DNA of 64,000 bases. It comes from Segatella baroniae B14 (GTDB lineage Bacteria; Bacteroidota; Bacteroidia; Bacteroidales; Bacteroidaceae). The stretch's first letter is position 1. Each line of letters begins with the position of its first letter. Shown here piece after piece: positions 33,842-43,399 of the stretch. A program made the position numbers and the translations under genes. A model generated the notes under the pieces. The model saw only the letters and a list, made by a program, of their open reading frames with translations, made no database searches and was not told the origin of the DNA. The DNA lies in contig NZ_CP091799.1 in assembly GCF_022024235.1 (NCBI RefSeq), positions 387,001 to 451,000 on the forward strand. The letters run 5' to 3'.

Positions 33842-36058
33842 CTATTTTACACTTTCTCTCCATTTTGAAGCTCCAATACCTAGCTGGTATATTTTTGAGT
33901 TCTTCACAGTAGAAGTGTTTTTGAAATATAGGCCATTTAGGTTGTCAATAGTATGTGTATCGATAGAACCTGTTGTACCACTCTGTTTATGAGGTGGATT
34001 AGGACTTGTCATCAAGTCTTCTGGTGAGATATTGTCTACATGAACTTCAAGTTCACTAGCACCAGCTACGTTCCATTCAGCCCACTTTCCGAAACTATTT
34101 TTGGTAGCATTGAATGCGTTACCAGTGAATATCTGTCCACTAGTTAAGAATGTGTTGGTAGACCAGTTATTTGATATATCCCAAGATGCTTCACCAGAAC
34201 CATTAATTGTGCGAATGTCAGCACCACCCTGATACAAGTAACGATCATCGTCAGATTGCTTTGTCAGAATGAAAAGGTTATTCTTGATACTAATTTTAGA
34301 ACCACCAGGTAGATAGCGCAAGTCAATGATTTGTCGGCCCGAACTACAAGTAGAGAAATTCACGAATGTGTTATTTTCTATTGTAATATTATAAGTAATA
34401 GATGTAGGCCAGTCTAAATCCTTACCATTATCAGTAATCATGCAAGTGCGTGGACTATCATAGAAAGTATTATTTCTGAAAACCATATCCTTGAAGATAT
34501 TTGATTTTGGTTGAGCACCATCACCAGCTACCCATGCATATCCACGACCATTGTTGTCGTAGTAACCACAGTCATAGAAGTCACAGCCTTCTACCAATAC
34601 ATGCTCAAACTGTTTGACTTTCGATCCCTGAACACGTATAAATCCACGAATCATACGACGGAAAGAGCAGTCTTTTATGGTAAATGACTGTAAAGTTACG
34701 GCCATACCGTTAGAGTACATGTTAATGAAGTAATTTCCTGTACCATTGCTTGTACCATTGAAATGCTCTGCTAGTGGACAGTCGAAATCAATATTTTCAA
34801 ATTCGAGCGACTTCACGAACAATGTATAGTTTTCACCCGATAATGGCTGTCGACCAAACATGAAGTTGTTAGACTTCACTGTGGTTCCTTCTTTCCAGAG
34901 ACCACCTAAGTAAACTTTAGCTCGACCTTTTCCTGCAGCGATGTCTTCAGGTCGGGTGCGGAGTGTAAGGCCTTTTGAAAGACTCATATTGTTCTTGAAA
35001 TAGTAAGCTTTACCACCTTCGAGCTCGAAGATTGTCCCCTCAGCTAATTTGTTGTTGTGGATATAGTCAGTGAAGACTTCATCAAGTCTCATAGCATTAT
35101 AGCTTGAAATATCTACTAATGTGGTACCATCGCTCAAAGTATCATTAGGTGTAACTTCATGAGTGATAAGAATAGGATCTCCAACTTCGCCATCTGTGCG
35201 TACAGAAAGAGTATTATAAACAGCATCAACGGCAACTGGAATATTAGTATTCTCTACATTGATAATATATACACTACTTTCTTGTAAGCCTTCAATATCA
35301 ATATAACCTCGTTCGAAGTCTGCTTCACTCAGTTCGTAATTAGCAAATTCATCAGGAACAGGGGCATTTGGGTTTTCCGATGAAGGTTTAACAGTGAGTT
35401 TTTGCATAACGAATTTACCATCTTTGACTTCAAAATTTTTATCAAATTCGTTAGGAACAGACTCCGTGTAGTTGTTTACAGCATCTTCATAAGAAGGGTT
35501 AATATAAATGCGAACACTCGTTTTTGTAGGAGCACTCTGAGTAATAATTTCAGGAACAGGATAACGATTACCAGTAGTAAGTCCGCAATATTCAGCCCAC
35601 TGACGTCCACTACCATATCCATACCACTTAGAGTGGTAGCCTTCACCTTTTTTAGAAAGGGTACGAATGGCAAAGCGGTAGTCAGTACTATACTCCATAT
35701 TATTGATAACCATATCTAGGCAGTCTGGAGAAACGATAGTATCCTTAATAATATTATCTGGATTTTCCCAATCGCTTGCAAGACCGGAAGAAACTGCAGG
35801 CTGAAGTGCCCATTTTAGCTCATATCCCGCACAGTCATCTACACCATACCAGTAAAGGTGTACACTGTTATTATGTCCATTGACTGTAATGACTTGACAG
35901 CGATAAGGGTCATTATCACCACGTCCCGTATTATCATCGGTGCGGAACATGGTCATGAATTCACGATCGGCCTCTTCGGTTATAGAATCCTTGTCAGAGC
36001 AAGAATTAAATGATATAATTGCGAGGGCTGTCGTTATATATAGAAATATTTTTTTCAT
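33842..36058 (-). CDS. DUF4957/DUF5123 beta-helix surface lipoprotein of a pectin-type PUL
   Basis: This 738-aa protein has a lipoprotein signal (residues 1-21, ending FNSCSD; Cys at 20). A fibronectin-like region (about 45-160: SVHLYWYGVDDCAGYELKWA, YSTDYRFAIRTL) is followed by a linker. A parallel beta-helix from about 330 shows repeated FENIDF/DCSF/EGCDF/NNTFYDSP/ENNTFVNFS rungs. This is the DUF4957 plus DUF5123 layout of proteins encoded next to SusCD in pectin loci. They probably bind or process galacturonan-type glycan at the cell surface. No clear PL or GH catalytic motif is visible to me. It is the last gene of the operon, 23 nt after susD. Confidence 0.83.
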   Translation of the reverse strand: MKKIFLYITTALAIISFNSCSDKDSITEEADREFMTMFRTDDNTGRGDNDPYRCQVITVNGHNNSVHLYWYGVDDCAGYELKWALQPAVSSGLASDWENPDNIIKDTIVSPDCLDMVINNMEYSTDYRFAIRTLSKKGEGYHSKWYGYGSGRQWAEYCGLTTGNRYPVPEIITQSAPTKTSVRIYINPSYEDAVNNYTESVPNEFDKNFEVKDGKFVMQKLTVKPSSENPNAPVPDEFANYELSEADFERGYIDIEGLQESSVYIINVENTNIPVAVDAVYNTLSVRTDGEVGDPILITHEVTPNDTLSDGTTLVDISSYNAMRLDEVFTDYIHNNKLAEGTIFELEGGKAYYFKNNMSLSKGLTLRTRPEDIAAGKGRAKVYLGGLWKEGTTVKSNNFMFGRQPLSGENYTLFVKSLEFENIDFDCPLAEHFNGTSNGTGNYFINMYSNGMAVTLQSFTIKDCSFRRMIRGFIRVQGSKVKQFEHVLVEGCDFYDCGYYDNNGRGYAWVAGDGAQPKSNIFKDMVFRNNTFYDSPRTCMITDNGKDLDWPTSITYNITIENNTFVNFSTCSSGRQIIDLRYLPGGSKISIKNNLFILTKQSDDDRYLYQGGADIRTINGSGEASWDISNNWSTNTFLTSGQIFTGNAFNATKNSFGKWAEWNVAGASELEVHVDNISPEDLMTSPNPPHKQSGTTGSIDTHTIDNLNGLYFKNTSTVKNSKIYQLGIGASKWRESVK

Positions 36059-36081
36059 AGATTCTTAATGTTTGAACTCGA

Positions 36082-38130
36082 TTAGTTAGCGTAACCATAA
36101 TAGTTCTTATATGCACCGGCACTACGCTGGATGGCTGAACTTGGATAAGGTAGAATGTAGCGTACTACAGGAAGCTGAGCTGCTGTCATGTGGCCAGTAA
36201 CCTCGCCTAACATTTGTGTGTTTCCATCATTTCCTACCAGATATATCATGCCATTTTCACTTCCACGAATGAAACCATAGAATGAATACATACATTGGTT
36301 GGTAGGAGTTCCTTTACCATCGTTCCACCAACCGAAGTTGCCTTGATATTCTTTCCATGTATATTCTTCGTTCGTTATAGATTCATCGTCTGTAGGTTTC
36401 TTGTTGAGATTAGTGTATGGGTTAGCAATCTCTAAAATTTCCAAAGCTGTATTTGGATATACATCTGTATTTTTCGGATTGGCTATACGACGATAGTATA
36501 CACTGAATGGAAGTTTGTCGAAACGGCTTGTTTCTACTCCATCATGCTCTGCAACATAATCTAGGTATTGAGATGTACCACCAGCATTTTCACCTACACC
36601 ATAATAACGTAGGAAAGAATAGAAGCATTCTACGCTATAGAGGTTATTACGTACCAAGTCTTTCCAACGCATATTTTCACCTGCAAATTCCCATTTACGC
36701 TCATTGAGTACTCCCATGAGAAAAGACTCTTTATTAGCGCTAACAGAGTCGACATAGTGGTCTACTTTCAATGGAATATCTTCGCTTGAGAAAGCACGTC
36801 GTCTAACTTGTTTCAATGCATTCTTGGCAGCTTCTGTCGGACCATTATTGAGTTCATTTTCTGCTTCTGCAAACATCAATAAGACATCAGCATAACGTAG
36901 GTACGGATAGTTGATACCAGTAGAACCAGATGAGTTATTCTCAAAGTTACCAGCTTGTGACCATAATTTAGACCATTTATTATTATACATTGTATAATTG
37001 GCTTGAATTGCAGGAACACAAATAGAGTCGCCTTGATTAGTATAGCTCCACATGCCATTCAGATAGTCGCGTCTAGTATCCTTTTCATCGAAGGAATAAC
37101 CATAGAATGCACTTATTTGAGCACTACCGCTAGTTTCCCCCCATACGTTCGGCTGGATAGAGACACCTGAAGAAAGAGAGGCTTTTGGACCTTGAATATA
37201 ACCGATGTTACCACTTGTTTTTTTGGCAAATGGAATTTCGAAAATTGGGTCATCTCCATTGTCTACGATGAAGTTACATTCATCGATAAAGACATTACGA
37301 TAGCTCTTGTTTAGACTATGTGTATTAGATTTAATGACAGAATCTGCATAATTACGAGCTATCTGGTAAAACTCACGATAGTTGGCAGGACGCTCCATAG
37401 TACCATGACTGGTAACATCACTTTTGTTTGGCCGAAGGGAATAGCCACCTGCTGAAAGAGCCATACGTGATATCATTGCCCAGCAAGCCTCTTTAGAAAC
37501 ATGCTCGATAGTATTTTCCAAAGAGCGAGCATACTTCATACGAGGTGCAATAGCTTGAAGATCCTGAATGAGTAAAGTTCGGATAGTATCTCGATTAACA
37601 ATTGGAGTAATCATATCTTCTTTTTCTGAAGTAGGTGTGAAAGAGAAGGGTACATCACCCCATAAATCTATGATATCATTGTAAAACATGGCGCGAATAA
37701 CTTTAGCTTCACCCATTTTCTGGAAAAGGTCTTCATCGCCGGCTTTATAGATATTGCTTTTTTCGAGCTGATAAATAAAGTTGTTGGCATATTCGATACC
37801 TTGATATGCTGCGTTCCATGTATTTTTTAATTGACTTGCGTCGGCAGTACATTCAAAGCGACGGAAACCGTTGCTGGTTGCAGCTTCGTCAGAAGATGTA
37901 GCAAAATCTACATCACTGTTCAAACACAAATCTTTAAGGTACTTTTCGCCGTAAAGGTTATTGTTGAGCAGTTGTGCGTATACACCATTAAGAGCACGAT
38001 CAATTTCTGTTTTTGTGCTAAAGACGTAATCATCACCATATTTGGAAGGGGTATCCACGTCTAGATAGTCGTTACAGGATGTGAGGTTTGCCATAACCAA
38101 TCCTGTCATAAAAATATATTTCAGTTTCAT
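36082..38130 (-). CDS. susD: SusD/RagB-family glycan-binding lipoprotein
   Basis: This 682-aa protein has a lipoprotein signal (MANLTSCNDYLDV; Cys at 19) and a SusD fold with N-terminal TPR helices from about residue 40 (INGVYAQLL-like ALNGVYAQLLNNNLYG). The SusD-typical GEAKVIRAMFYNDIIDLWGDVPF segment near 130 and the C-terminal EFAGENMRWKDLVR stretch near 486 are present. It caps the SusC transporter at the outer membrane and delivers oligosaccharides. It lies 18 nt after susC and 23 nt before the DUF4957 gene. The ligand is not readable here; a pectin fragment is inferred from its neighbour. Confidence 0.93.
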   Translation of the reverse strand: MKLKYIFMTGLVMANLTSCNDYLDVDTPSKYGDDYVFSTKTEIDRALNGVYAQLLNNNLYGEKYLKDLCLNSDVDFATSSDEAATSNGFRRFECTADASQLKNTWNAAYQGIEYANNFIYQLEKSNIYKAGDEDLFQKMGEAKVIRAMFYNDIIDLWGDVPFSFTPTSEKEDMITPIVNRDTIRTLLIQDLQAIAPRMKYARSLENTIEHVSKEACWAMISRMALSAGGYSLRPNKSDVTSHGTMERPANYREFYQIARNYADSVIKSNTHSLNKSYRNVFIDECNFIVDNGDDPIFEIPFAKKTSGNIGYIQGPKASLSSGVSIQPNVWGETSGSAQISAFYGYSFDEKDTRRDYLNGMWSYTNQGDSICVPAIQANYTMYNNKWSKLWSQAGNFENNSSGSTGINYPYLRYADVLLMFAEAENELNNGPTEAAKNALKQVRRRAFSSEDIPLKVDHYVDSVSANKESFLMGVLNERKWEFAGENMRWKDLVRNNLYSVECFYSFLRYYGVGENAGGTSQYLDYVAEHDGVETSRFDKLPFSVYYRRIANPKNTDVYPNTALEILEIANPYTNLNKKPTDDESITNEEYTWKEYQGNFGWWNDGKGTPTNQCMYSFYGFIRGSENGMIYLVGNDGNTQMLGEVTGHMTAAQLPVVRYILPYPSSAIQRSAGAYKNYYGYAN

Positions 38131-38148
38131 ATTTTTTTCTTTAGTAAT

Positions 38149-41100
38149 TTAGAAAGTCACATTCACACCGAATACAAAACTACGGCTACGTGGATAACGG
38201 TTGAGGTCCATACCTGAGCAGAGACTGGTCTGGATGTCGACTTCTGGATCATAACCCGTATATCCTGTGATAACAAAGAGATTAGAAGCAGAGGTATATA
38301 CACGTATTTTACTTATACCCCATCGTGCTGTTAGTTTACGAGGTAGGGTATAGCCAATTGTAACATCCTGCAAACGGAGGAAAGAGGCATTCTCTACGAA
38401 GTAAGAGTGGAGTACATTGTTAGTAATGTCTGCAGGGTTCCACAATGTTGCGTTGGCATTCATGCTGATATATTCTTCCAAAGCCCCATCTATATAATAG
38501 TTTTTATATAGGTTTTCGCCGTCTGAAATGCGTGTGTAGCGCCAACGGTTGTCTGCAAATTTACTCAATACATTATAGAATGTACTGCTGGTTGATGTAG
38601 ACGAAGACAATTGGTATGCAGTAGCATTAACAATGTCAAAGTCAAGCATATAGTTAAAATTGGCAGCAAAGTCGAAACCTTTCCACTGACCGCTTAAGCC
38701 AAAACCTCCTTCGTATCGTGGAACGGTATGGCCAATGTTAGTACGGTCGGCCTCTGTAATTTTACCATCACCGTCGAGATCCTTGAATTTTATTTTACCA
38801 GGTAAAGTGGCTGTACCACTTTGGCTGTCATTGAATATGCCGTCCATGATTACTGTGCCTTCTTTTGGTATAGCCAGGAAGTTTTGGTTAGGATCAAAAT
38901 CAAACTCGTCGGCAGAGTAAAGACCATCGTATACATAACCATATAGCAAGCCAACTTCATCTCCTACACGAATAGCATAGTCATTATTGGTAACTGCACT
39001 TGAAGAATACCAACGGCTGTTGTTGTCCCAAATTACATTATCGGTTTCATTTAATTTATCTACTTTAAATTTGTTGTAACCGAATGTTGCATTGGCGCTC
39101 AGTACATAATCTTTGCCACGAAGGATATCGTAGTTTACAGTCAACTCAACACCAGTGTTGGAAACCTGACCGATATTGCGCATCTGTGTCGTGTAACCTG
39201 TTGCAGAAGGTATATCCGAAAGATAGAGTAGGTCTTTGGTCGTATTCCAATAAAGTTCAGGTGTAATCTGCAGACGATTATCAAAGAGTGATATGTCGGC
39301 AGCGAGATTTCGTTTTACACTGGTTTCCCACTTTACTTTCTCGTTGGTGAACTTATTACCATTGCCAAAGCTATAGTATTGTTCTCCATTTTCGGTAGCT
39401 TCGCCGAATCCTGGACCACCTGTAGTACTTACAGAGTAGAGATAACGCCACATATCATTGTCTATACGGTTATTACCGGCAAGACCCCATGAAGCGCGAA
39501 TCTTGAGATTGTTAATCCACTTGATATTTTTCATGAATGGTTCTTCTGAGAGAACCCAGGCTCCTGATACAGAAGGGAAATATCCCCATTGATTCTCTGG
39601 AGCAAACTTAGTGGAACCATCCGCACGCATGGTTACAGCTGCCAGATAACGATGTTTATAATTCCAACTGGCCTGACCAAAGAAAGAAGCCTGTCGAATA
39701 GGGGTAGTCAAGCTAGATGTAGACTGGTAAGGTACACCCAAAGTCATATTGTTGAGTGCCGTTTCAGAATCTATTTCACGAGGAAAATAGCGATTAAATT
39801 GATAAGTTGTTTTGGTTTGATCGTTCTGAATTTCTGAGCCTAACAAAAAGTCAAATTCATGTTCTTTATTTATCTTAAAATTATAGTTGGCTGTATTTGT
39901 CCATGTATAAGCCTCACGATGAGAATTCGTAATCTGAGCTACTGGAAGCTTATTATTAGACTGTCCAGTCTTGGTCAAAGGGCCATAGAAACGATTTGTA
40001 TCGTTGAAGTACATACGATAAGAGAAGTTTGTCTCTATTGTAAGTCCCTTGATTGGTTTCCAGTTTAATGCAATCTGATTAGTAATATTGTAACTGTGCT
40101 TCTTTTGCGTATTGGTCTGAATATCGTTTTTCGGATTGGTATAAGCAAAATTAGCTTCTTCGTCAGGGTCTACAGTTGCTGGATCCCAAAATGCAAATTC
40201 GCGCAAACCGTTTGTTGGGCGATAGCGGAGTACGTCAATTACACCTCCTGAACCAATGTTGTCGCCACCAGCACCAATATCACGGCGGTAAGAGAACTTT
40301 GGATTCATTTTCAAGGTCAATTTAGGAGAGAGTATAGCTTCTAGTTTGATATTTAGATTAGTACGACGTACACCAGATCCAAGGATAATACCATTATCCT
40401 GACTATTGGTAAGTGAGGTGTTAAAGTGAATCTTATCAGAACCGCCTCCGACAGTGAGGTTAGCTGAATAATTAAGAGGTGTTTCACCCATTACTTCGTC
40501 TTGCCAGTCGTGAGTGGTTGCTCTCTGATAAATGTCAAGATCATTAGGGTTACCAAAGTTGGCCCGGAAATACTTAGCTGCATTGCTACGTGTACTACCA
40601 GCTGCGGCTCTATCCCAACAGTAGTCTGCAAACTGGGCACTGTTCATCAGATCGAGTTTTTTAGCTAAGTGACTGATTGAAAGATTTCCATTGAAAGAAA
40701 CCTGAATTTTACCAGCAGCCGCACTTTTGGTGGTAACGACAATAACACCATTACCACCTTTGGCACCATAAATAGCTGTAAGCGAAGCATCTTTTAAAAC
40801 ATCGATAGAAGCGATATCCGATGGAGGTATATCGTTAATGTTGGGTGCTTCAAATCCATCGACGATGTAAAGAGGGTCATTACTTTGAGTTACGGAACCT
40901 GTACCTCGGACACGGATATTGACATCAGCACCAGGTTGACCATCGACAGTTGTTACCTGTACACCGGCTATCTTACCCTGGAGAGCGACAGCAGCAGATG
41001 TAACGGGTACAGCTGCAAGTTTAGTTCCAGAGATAGAACCAACAGATCCAGTAAGGTCTTTACGGGCTCTACTGGTATAGCCTAAAACGACAACCTCACC

Positions 41101-41412
41101 TAAATCGCTTGCATTGTCCTTTAGAACAATAATTTGTTTCTCACCAAGTCCGACTTCCTGAGAAATCATTCCGATGTAAGAAATAACAGCCTTACTGCCT
41201 TTTTTCAAAGTTAAGGTGAAATTACCATCTAGGTCGCTTACGGCACCATTCTTGGTATTACCTTTTTCCACAATCGATGCACCAATAATCGGTTCATTGT
41301 TGGAGTCATAAATTGTACCTTTAATTACACCTTGTGCCATACCCGAGAGGGGAGTTGCGGCAAGAGCAGGAATAAGGCACAATTTGCACATTCGCTTTTT
41401 TGCGTCCTTCAT
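38149..41412 (-). CDS. susC: SusC/RagA-family TonB-dependent outer-membrane transporter
   Basis: This 1087-aa protein has a signal peptide (about 1-26, GMAQG), a carboxypeptidase-D-like domain (GVIKGTIYDSNNEPIIGASI), a TonB-box-like GEVVVLGY near residue 104, a plug with LQGKIAGVQV, RVRGTGS and DPLYIVDGFEAP, and a large beta-barrel ending in the aromatic VNVTF. SusC proteins import SusD-bound oligosaccharides with TonB energy. It is the first gene of a three-gene operon. The leader is about 110 nt with a hairpin, and a 21-bp-period direct repeat lies upstream of the -7 box. No regulator gene is adjacent. Confidence 0.95.
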   Translation of the reverse strand: MKDAKKRMCKLCLIPALAATPLSGMAQGVIKGTIYDSNNEPIIGASIVEKGNTKNGAVSDLDGNFTLTLKKGSKAVISYIGMISQEVGLGEKQIIVLKDNASDLGEVVVLGYTSRARKDLTGSVGSISGTKLAAVPVTSAAVALQGKIAGVQVTTVDGQPGADVNIRVRGTGSVTQSNDPLYIVDGFEAPNINDIPPSDIASIDVLKDASLTAIYGAKGGNGVIVVTTKSAAAGKIQVSFNGNLSISHLAKKLDLMNSAQFADYCWDRAAAGSTRSNAAKYFRANFGNPNDLDIYQRATTHDWQDEVMGETPLNYSANLTVGGGSDKIHFNTSLTNSQDNGIILGSGVRRTNLNIKLEAILSPKLTLKMNPKFSYRRDIGAGGDNIGSGGVIDVLRYRPTNGLREFAFWDPATVDPDEEANFAYTNPKNDIQTNTQKKHSYNITNQIALNWKPIKGLTIETNFSYRMYFNDTNRFYGPLTKTGQSNNKLPVAQITNSHREAYTWTNTANYNFKINKEHEFDFLLGSEIQNDQTKTTYQFNRYFPREIDSETALNNMTLGVPYQSTSSLTTPIRQASFFGQASWNYKHRYLAAVTMRADGSTKFAPENQWGYFPSVSGAWVLSEEPFMKNIKWINNLKIRASWGLAGNNRIDNDMWRYLYSVSTTGGPGFGEATENGEQYYSFGNGNKFTNEKVKWETSVKRNLAADISLFDNRLQITPELYWNTTKDLLYLSDIPSATGYTTQMRNIGQVSNTGVELTVNYDILRGKDYVLSANATFGYNKFKVDKLNETDNVIWDNNSRWYSSSAVTNNDYAIRVGDEVGLLYGYVYDGLYSADEFDFDPNQNFLAIPKEGTVIMDGIFNDSQSGTATLPGKIKFKDLDGDGKITEADRTNIGHTVPRYEGGFGLSGQWKGFDFAANFNYMLDFDIVNATAYQLSSSTSTSSTFYNVLSKFADNRWRYTRISDGENLYKNYYIDGALEEYISMNANATLWNPADITNNVLHSYFVENASFLRLQDVTIGYTLPRKLTARWGISKIRVYTSASNLFVITGYTGYDPEVDIQTSLCSGMDLNRYPRSRSFVFGVNVTF

Positions 41413-41470
41413 GTGTTTTGTTTTAGTTAAAAATTATTTAGAGTTTAATTTTCTCCGTATATTAGGTTTT

Positions 41471-41501
41471 ATAATCTGGTTTCTACTTATTTTCAGATTA
41501 T
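41471..41501 (-). promoter_or_regulatory. Hairpin in the susC leader RNA
   Basis: ATAATCTG and CAGATTAT form an 8-bp stem in the predicted 110-nt untranslated leader. It has no T run, so it is not an obvious attenuator. Confidence 0.4.
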
Positions 41502-41529
41502 TAAGTTTTGTAGTCGATTTTTTATTCCG

Positions 41530-41537
41530 CAAAGGTA
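41530..41537 (-). promoter_or_regulatory. -7 box of the susC operon
   Basis: TACCTTTG on the minus strand. The -33 region is poor, which fits a promoter that needs an activator. Confidence 0.7.
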
Positions 41538-41590
41538 TTAATTTTTTTATGAATTCAAAATAAAAAATAACATTTTGATCAAAAACGATA

Positions 41591-41624
41591 ATTTTACCCC
41601 TATTTTTGGATATTATTCCCCTAT
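41591..41624 (-). promoter_or_regulatory. Tandem operator-like direct repeat upstream of susC
   Basis: ATTTTACCCCTAT (41591-41603) and ATTATTCCCCTAT (41612-41624) are 21 bp apart and match at 11 of 13 bases. They lie about 55-90 bp upstream of the -7 box, where an AraC-type activator domain of a hybrid sensor would bind as a tandem dimer. Confidence 0.55.
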
Positions 41625-41708
41625 AACTTATTTTTCTTTTCATTTCTATGCTCTAAAATTAGTCGTTTTCCACAAAAAAACGTAATTTTACACGCAAATT
41701 GCAACAGT

Positions 41709-41873
41709 ATGAAAAAAGTACTTATAGTCTTTATTCTTTTACTCCTTTTGGGAGGGTCAGTTTGGTATGTAGCAGCAAGTAATGGGTGGCGATATATACC
41801 ATCAGTATCGATGTTTATTATCGGCCTTTTTGCTTTAATTGGGAGTACATGGAATTCCAAAGGAAGACTCTAG
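41709..41873 (+). CDS. Small 54-aa membrane protein
   Basis: The frame begins MKKVLIVFILLLLLGGSVWY and has two predicted membrane segments (about residues 3-22 and 33-48), with a short Lys/Arg tail. The signal-like first segment could instead be cleaved. A TAATTTTA element at 41683-41690 is a weak -7 candidate. The beta-helix lipoprotein gene starts 38 nt downstream with its own -7 box. I do not recognise a family; its length and composition are typical of uncharacterised small membrane proteins. Confidence 0.6.
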   Translation: MKKVLIVFILLLLLGGSVWYVAASNGWRYIPSVSMFIIGLFALIGSTWNSKGRL

Positions 41874-41891
41874 TTAATGAAATAAGTATTT

Positions 41892-41899
41892 TATTTTTG
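41892..41899 (+). promoter_or_regulatory. -7 box of the beta-helix lipoprotein gene
   Basis: TATTTTTG ends 12 nt before the ATG at 41912, so the leader would be under 10 nt. Confidence 0.55.
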
Positions 41900-41911
41900 C
41901 GTTATGTAAAT

Positions 41912-43342
41912 ATGAAAAATAGAAATTTATTTCTGGCAATTGTTCTTGTTGCGATAGTTTTTTTTACTTCCTGCATGGATGATGATAGCTTTACTACATC
42001 TCCATCTGCTGTGCTTACATTTGAAACCGATACTGTTCGGATGGATACGACTTTTTCAAATGTACCAACTACTACACGTTCCTTTTGGATATACAATAAT
42101 TCTAATGCTGGTCTACGTTTGGCTTCTGTGCGATTGGAAAATGGTATAAGTTCAGGATATCGTGTTAATGTAAATGGCTCATATATGAGTGCGTCTTCCA
42201 ATTATCGATTGTATGATATAGAAATTCGTAAGGGCGACAGTATTCGTGTGTTTGTAGAATTGACATCTGCTACAACTGGTAAGGAAGATCCGCAATTGGT
42301 TGAGGATAATTTGATATTTACTCTTGAGAGTGCTAAGGAGCATGTGGTAAATCTTTGTGGTTATAGTTGGGATGCTGATCTTCTCGATGCTCTGCACATA
42401 TCCCAAGATACTTTGATAAGTAGTACACGACCTATAGTATTGAAGCATGATATTCAGATAGATAGTATGGCTACGTTAACATTGGGAGCAGGCACAACTG
42501 TCTATTTTCATCAGGGTGCTGGTATCTCTGTTGATGGTGCTTTACATGTAGATGGAACCGCAGGTCACCCTGTTATCCTTCGAAGTGATCGTTTAGATAA
42601 CCTTTTTGACTACCTGCCATATGATCGTACTCCGGGATTATGGAAAGGTGTTATATTTAATCCTGGTGCTCAGGGGTGTATAGAACATCTTGACCTTCAT
42701 AGTTCTTATAATGGTGTTTATGCAGATTCTTCTACAGTTACTATGGGCAATAGTATAATTCATAACTGTCAGGGTGCAGGGTTGTATGCCGTAAATTGTA
42801 AACTTGATATCGTAAATTCGCAGTTTAGTAATACATTGGGGAATTGTGTCGATATTAATGGGGGGGACGTTAGTTTTAATCATTGTACTTTTGCTCAGTT
42901 TTATCCTTTTAGTGCTAATCGTGAATATGCATTTAAGTTTGATGAGAGTTGGAAATCGTTTGTGAAGTTGCATGTTCGTAATAGTTTGATTACAGGATAT
43001 GCTGATGATGAAATGTTAGGTATTCCTGGAAGTGATTCTCTAAAGAATTGTTTTTTTGATTATTGTATTATTCGTACCCCAACGATAACGACAAATGATA
43101 GTGTACGTTTTACTCATATTGTATATGAGGATGTAAGCGATACCGCGATGTATGGTCGTAAGCATTTTGTCTTATTAGATACGAGTCATATGATTTATGA
43201 CTTTCACTTGTCTGAAAAGTCAGCTGCTATTAATGCAGGAGATAAATCATCTGGAACTTCTCATGATCATGATGGTACATTAAGAGATAGTATACCTGAT
43301 ATTGGTGCTTATGAATTTGTGAGAAAAGAGACAGAAAAATAA
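41912..43342 (+). CDS. Right-handed beta-helix surface lipoprotein
   Basis: This 476-aa protein has a lipoprotein signal (AIVFFTSCMDDD; Cys at 19), an N-terminal beta-sandwich (about 30-160) and a parallel beta-helix from about 175. The helix begins with ADSSTVTMGNSIIHNCQGAG-like rungs and ends with the INAGDK...DHDGTLRDSIPDIGAYEF signature of Bacteroidota choice-of-anchor/beta-helix proteins. It is probably surface-exposed. Its function is unknown; homologs are widespread in Bacteroidales. The start at 41912 is chosen for the lipobox and the -7 box; a longer frame from 41786 would overlap the small membrane protein gene. Confidence 0.82.
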   Translation: MKNRNLFLAIVLVAIVFFTSCMDDDSFTTSPSAVLTFETDTVRMDTTFSNVPTTTRSFWIYNNSNAGLRLASVRLENGISSGYRVNVNGSYMSASSNYRLYDIEIRKGDSIRVFVELTSATTGKEDPQLVEDNLIFTLESAKEHVVNLCGYSWDADLLDALHISQDTLISSTRPIVLKHDIQIDSMATLTLGAGTTVYFHQGAGISVDGALHVDGTAGHPVILRSDRLDNLFDYLPYDRTPGLWKGVIFNPGAQGCIEHLDLHSSYNGVYADSSTVTMGNSIIHNCQGAGLYAVNCKLDIVNSQFSNTLGNCVDINGGDVSFNHCTFAQFYPFSANREYAFKFDESWKSFVKLHVRNSLITGYADDEMLGIPGSDSLKNCFFDYCIIRTPTITTNDSVRFTHIVYEDVSDTAMYGRKHFVLLDTSHMIYDFHLSEKSAAINAGDKSSGTSHDHDGTLRDSIPDIGAYEFVRKETEK

Positions 43343-43345
43343 CAG

Positions 43346-43382
43346 AAAAAGGGAAATAACGTTCTGGTTATTTCCCTTTTTA
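43346..43382. terminator. Bidirectional terminator between the beta-helix gene and cdd
   Basis: A perfect 15-bp stem (43346-43360 with 43367-43381) starts with A5 and ends with T6, so it serves both convergent genes. Confidence 0.93.
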
Positions 43383-43399
43383 ATAATATTATTGTTTAA

